From Cupriavidus malaysiensis (GTDB lineage: Bacteria > Pseudomonadota > Gammaproteobacteria > Burkholderiales > Burkholderiaceae): a stretch of 64,000 bases of DNA. A program made the position numbers and the translations under genes. The notes beneath the pieces are model-generated. The model did not search any database. It was given only the letters and a program-made list of their open reading frames with translations, and was not told the DNA's origin. The stretch spans positions 620,001 through 684,000 of the forward strand of contig NZ_CP017754.1 of NCBI RefSeq assembly GCF_001854325.1. Direction: 5' to 3'. Below, piece after piece: positions 61,991 to 64,000 of the stretch (the first letter of the stretch is position 1; every line of letters starts with the position of its first letter).

Positions 61991-62391
61991 GGCGGGGACT
62001 GGCGCTGGCCGGCATGGCTGGCATCGCGGGGGGGGCGGGCCATACCGTTGGCTTTGATTCTGTGCTTGCGTGTTGGGCCACACCGCTGGCTTCGTTTGGG
62101 CGTGGCGCCTTGTTAGCCCACCCCTCTCCCAGGCCCTCTCCCCGTGAGGGGAGAGGGGGAACACCTGTTGGTTCTGTCGAGCGGCGCGGGTGCGCGTGTT
62201 GGCTCTCCCGATCGGCTTGGGCGCATCCGGATGGCTTCGCCCGGCGCGACGAGATTCGCTTCGCGCCGGTTCGCTCCCCTCTCCCGCCGGGGGTGAGGGC
62301 AGGCGCCGGCAGGCCGTGGCGGCCTGGCTCACGCCATCGGTTTCGACCCGGCCTCATCCTGGCCTCATCCCGGCCTCATCCCTGTCTTCCC
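61991..62391. repeat. 400-base gap with REP-like palindromes
   Basis: The gap has CCCTCTCCCC-GTGA-GGGGAGAGGG (62134-62157, ten-base arms), a half-site CCCCTCTCCC at 62121-62130, and another CTCCCCTCTCCCGCC at 62275-62289 followed by GGGGGTGAGGG. The same core occurs at 8483-8605. No gene is supported. 62350-62382 is an 11-base unit repeated three times just before the next ATG. Confidence 0.75.
62350..62382 (+). repeat. Three-copy 11-base tandem repeat
   Basis: GGCCTCATCCT once and GGCCTCATCCC twice, ending nine bases before the ATG of the acetyltransferase gene. It occupies the usual ribosome-site region. Confidence 0.95.
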
Positions 62392-62913
62392 ATGCCCTAC
62401 CAGGTCCGCCTCGCCGCCATCGACGACCTCGCCGCCTTGCCGTCCATCGAGCGTGCCGCCGCTGCGCTGTTTCCTGCCGATGACCTGCCGCCCGCGCTGC
62501 GCGCGCAGACCTTGCCCGCGCAGGACCTGTGCGATGCCCAGCGGCAGGGCCGCTTGTGGGTGGCGCAGGCCGGCGACGGCACGGTGGCCGGTTTCGCGCT
62601 GGCGAGCCGGTCCGGCGCGCAGGCCTTCCTCGACGAGATGGACGTCCATCCGGCGCACGCCCGCCGCGGCATCGGCCGCGCGCTGGTGGCGGCGGTGGTG
62701 CAGTGGGCGCGCGCGCAGGGGCTGGTGTCGCTTGGGCTGACCACCTTCTCGCACCTGCCCTGGAACGCGCCGTTCTATGCGAGGCTGGGCTTCGTCGCGC
62801 TGGCACCGGCGGCGCTGTGCCCGCACTTGTCGGCGGCGCTCGCGGGCGAGGCCGCACTCGGTCTGCGCCGGCGCGTGGCGATGCGGCTGCCGCTGGACGC
62901 GGTCGCGGACTGA
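62392..62913 (+). CDS. GNAT-family N-acetyltransferase
   Basis: A 173-residue GNAT enzyme. Acetyl-CoA loop RRGIGRALV near residue 91, with LDEMDVHPAHA before it and LPWNAPFYARLGFVAL after. Substrate unknown. The region before the ATG is a tandem repeat with no Shine-Dalgarno, so the start is uncertain, but the next methionine is too far in. It is convergent with the sigma-54 activator remnant. Confidence 0.8.
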   Translation: MPYQVRLAAIDDLAALPSIERAAAALFPADDLPPALRAQTLPAQDLCDAQRQGRLWVAQAGDGTVAGFALASRSGAQAFLDEMDVHPAHARRGIGRALVAAVVQWARAQGLVSLGLTTFSHLPWNAPFYARLGFVALAPAALCPHLSAALAGEAALGLRRRVAMRLPLDAVAD

Positions 62914-62946
62914 CGGGGCGGGCCGCGGCGCCGCGCGGCAGCCGCT

Positions 62947-63474
62947 TCAGGCGCGCTCGCCGCGCGCCAGGATCTGGTACAGGTGGGAGCGCGGGATGCC
63001 GAGTGCGTGGGCGGCCTGCTTCTTGTTGCCGCCATGCCGCGTGATGGCCTGCAGCACGGCTTCGTGGGCCAGCGCGCGCAGCGGCGCGTCGGCCTGCGGC
63101 GTGGGCGGGGCGTCCACGGGCGCCGGTGCGTCCAGGGCGGTGGCGACCTGGGCGGTGGCGGGCGCCAGGCCGGCCGGCGGTGTTTCGGCCAGTACGGCGG
63201 CCAGGCTTCCCTCGCCGCGCGCGAAATCCGCCACGCGCAGCCGGTGGCCGTCGCAGAACACCAGCGCCTCCTCGATCTTCTGGCGCAGCTGGCGCAAGTT
63301 GCCGGGCCAGCGCCGCGTCGCCAGGTGGCGCGCCACGTCGGGCGCGATTTCCGGCACCGGCACCTGGTTGCGCTCGCATCAGGCACGCACGAAGTGCTGC
63401 AGCAGGGCGGGGATGTCCTCCAGCCGCTGGCCCAGCGCAGGCACGCGCAGCACGACGCCGCTCAGCCCCCAATT
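62947..63474 (-). pseudogene. 3' remnant of a sigma-54-dependent activator (AcoR-like)
   Basis: The minus strand encodes LSGVVLRVPALGQRLEDIPA, LLQHFVRA, then a TGA (63379-63381), then CERNQVPVPEIAPDVARHL, WPGNLRQL and a C-terminal Fis-type helix-turn-helix (GNKKQAAHALGIPRSHLYQIL). These are the end of an AAA+ sigma-54 activator domain and its DNA-binding domain. The P-loop and GAFTGA loop are missing and the frame has an in-frame stop, so it is not functional. The homology stops near 63474, just before the biotinyl protein gene. Confidence 0.8.
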
Positions 63475-63491
63475 CCACCAAGAGAGGCCTG

Positions 63492-63713
63492 ATGTCCCGA
63501 GTGTCCCAGTTCGAAGCCGCCGTCAGCGGCCATGTTTCCTCCATCGCCATCGCCGCAGGCGCTACCATTGCGGCCGGCGACGTCCTGATGGTCATCGAGT
63601 CCATGAAGATGGAAATCCCGCTCGAGGCCGAGTCCGGGGGCGTCGTCAAGGCCACCCTGGTGCAGCCCGGCGACGCCGTCGCCGAGGGCCAGCCGGTGGT
63701 GGAGATCGAGTAA
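63492..63713 (+). CDS. Single-domain biotin carboxyl carrier protein
   Basis: A 73-residue biotinyl/lipoyl domain protein. The biotin site is VIESMKMEIPLE with the lysine near residue 39. It is only the carrier domain; no carboxylase subunits lie nearby in the window. Such mini-BCCPs occur beside 5-oxoprolinase/urea-carboxylase-like genes or serve a carboxylase encoded elsewhere. AAGAGAGG precedes the ATG at 63492. Confidence 0.85.
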   Translation: MSRVSQFEAAVSGHVSSIAIAAGATIAAGDVLMVIESMKMEIPLEAESGGVVKATLVQPGDAVAEGQPVVEIE

Positions 63714-63784
63714 GGCGCCAGGCGCGCTGCGACGCCGTCCCGCGCGGGACGGCGCGCCCGTGTCCCAGGCAAGCCAAGCCAGCC

Positions 63785-64000
63785 ATGCAGATGAGTTCCT
63801 ACACCCTCCCCGAGATCGTGCCGGCAGCGCCGGGCACCTCCGACAAGCCCTACTTCGGCATCGACGTTCCGCTGATGCGCTATTTCGGCCTGCAGCCGGT
63901 CCGCATGGAGGAGGGCCTGTGCCATACGCGCCTGCCGGCGCATCCAGCGCTGGTGAACAGCCGTGGCGACGTGCATGGCGGCACGCTGATGGCCACGCTC
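63785..64000 (+). CDS. PaaI-like hotdog thioesterase (5' part)
   Basis: The first 72 codons of a hotdog-fold thioesterase run to the window edge. The PaaI-type active-site region LVNSRGDVHGGTLMATL is present; FGLQPVRMEEG precedes it. Expect about 140-150 residues in full. ATG at 63785 or 63791. It follows the biotin carrier gene by 71 bases. Confidence 0.75.
   Translation, partial: MQMSSYTLPEIVPAAPGTSDKPYFGIDVPLMRYFGLQPVRMEEGLCHTRLPAHPALVNSRGDVHGGTLMATL

Overview
The window is a GC-rich, gene-dense chromosomal segment with strongly G/C-ending codons. Gene content (SAM-II-type leaders on metX and metK, a short-type ArgC, Kdo hydroxylase, RegB/RegA, a Bug-type binding protein, slmA next to argB) points to a betaproteobacterium of the Burkholderiaceae, most like Cupriavidus/Ralstonia. 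That placement is inferred from family resemblance; no tRNA, rRNA, phage, CRISPR or complete insertion sequence was seen.

Layout. 1-3662: tightly packed bioA(partial)-bioF-bioD-bioB. 3747-7908: a biotin-dependent acyl-CoA carboxylase alpha subunit (probably methylcrotonyl-CoA carboxylase), a GhrA-type reductase and HMG-CoA lyase, so biotin synthesis lies beside a biotin-using leucine-degradation enzyme. 7937-10820: YbaK-like protein, a repeat-filled gap with a 17-copy GCAACT array, DUF1289 protein, metallo-beta-lactamase-fold hydrolase, acetyltransferase and a truncated GFA-family remnant. 10857-18068: a zinc-homeostasis block (TonB-dependent receptor, small His-rich exported protein, two COG0523 metal-chaperone GTPases with CxCC motifs and His/Asp tails, a DksA lacking most zinc ligands, and Zur), with a 13-bp palindrome shared by two of its promoters. 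18180-24270: a defluorinase-like alpha/beta hydrolase, a Bug-type binding protein, hslVU, a CsbD-like protein, a small hypothetical and a RegA-type regulator. 24313-29340: the RegB-type kinase divergent from a PCu(A)C copper chaperone, LysR, a YdcZ-type membrane protein, and a cysteine-rich protein / zf-HC2 / ECF-sigma trio. 29612-34367: argB, HAD hydrolase, slmA, then a SAM-II-like riboswitch with a downstream intrinsic terminator ahead of metX-metW. 34346-39804: LysR, EamA exporter, thioesterase, AmpG-like transporter, M48 protease. 39841-40030: nested long inverted repeats. 40181-50654: argC, exonuclease III, pyrE, a 3-hydroxybutyrate dehydrogenase remnant, patatin-like phospholipase, PPK2, dapF, two lipid A-type acyltransferases, a second SAM-II-like riboswitch with metK, and Kdo hydroxylase. 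50895-56110: GMC oxidoreductase, chemotaxis receptor, AidB-like acyl-CoA dehydrogenase. 56405-61990: TPP riboswitch and thiC-thiO-thiS-thiG-thiE. 61991-64000: REP-like palindromes, acetyltransferase, a broken sigma-54 activator, a one-domain biotin carrier protein and the start of a PaaI-type thioesterase.

How it works together. Three vitamin or cofactor pathways (biotin, SAM/methionine, thiamine) carry visible RNA or operon logic. The zinc block is the most coherent accessory theme: import, metal delivery, a candidate zinc-independent transcription factor and the regulator lie within 7.2 kb. Lipid A genes (two acyltransferases, Kdo hydroxylase) flank metK. The window also shows erosion (GFA, hbdH and sigma-54 activator remnants) and frequent short tandem duplications, some spanning stop codons.
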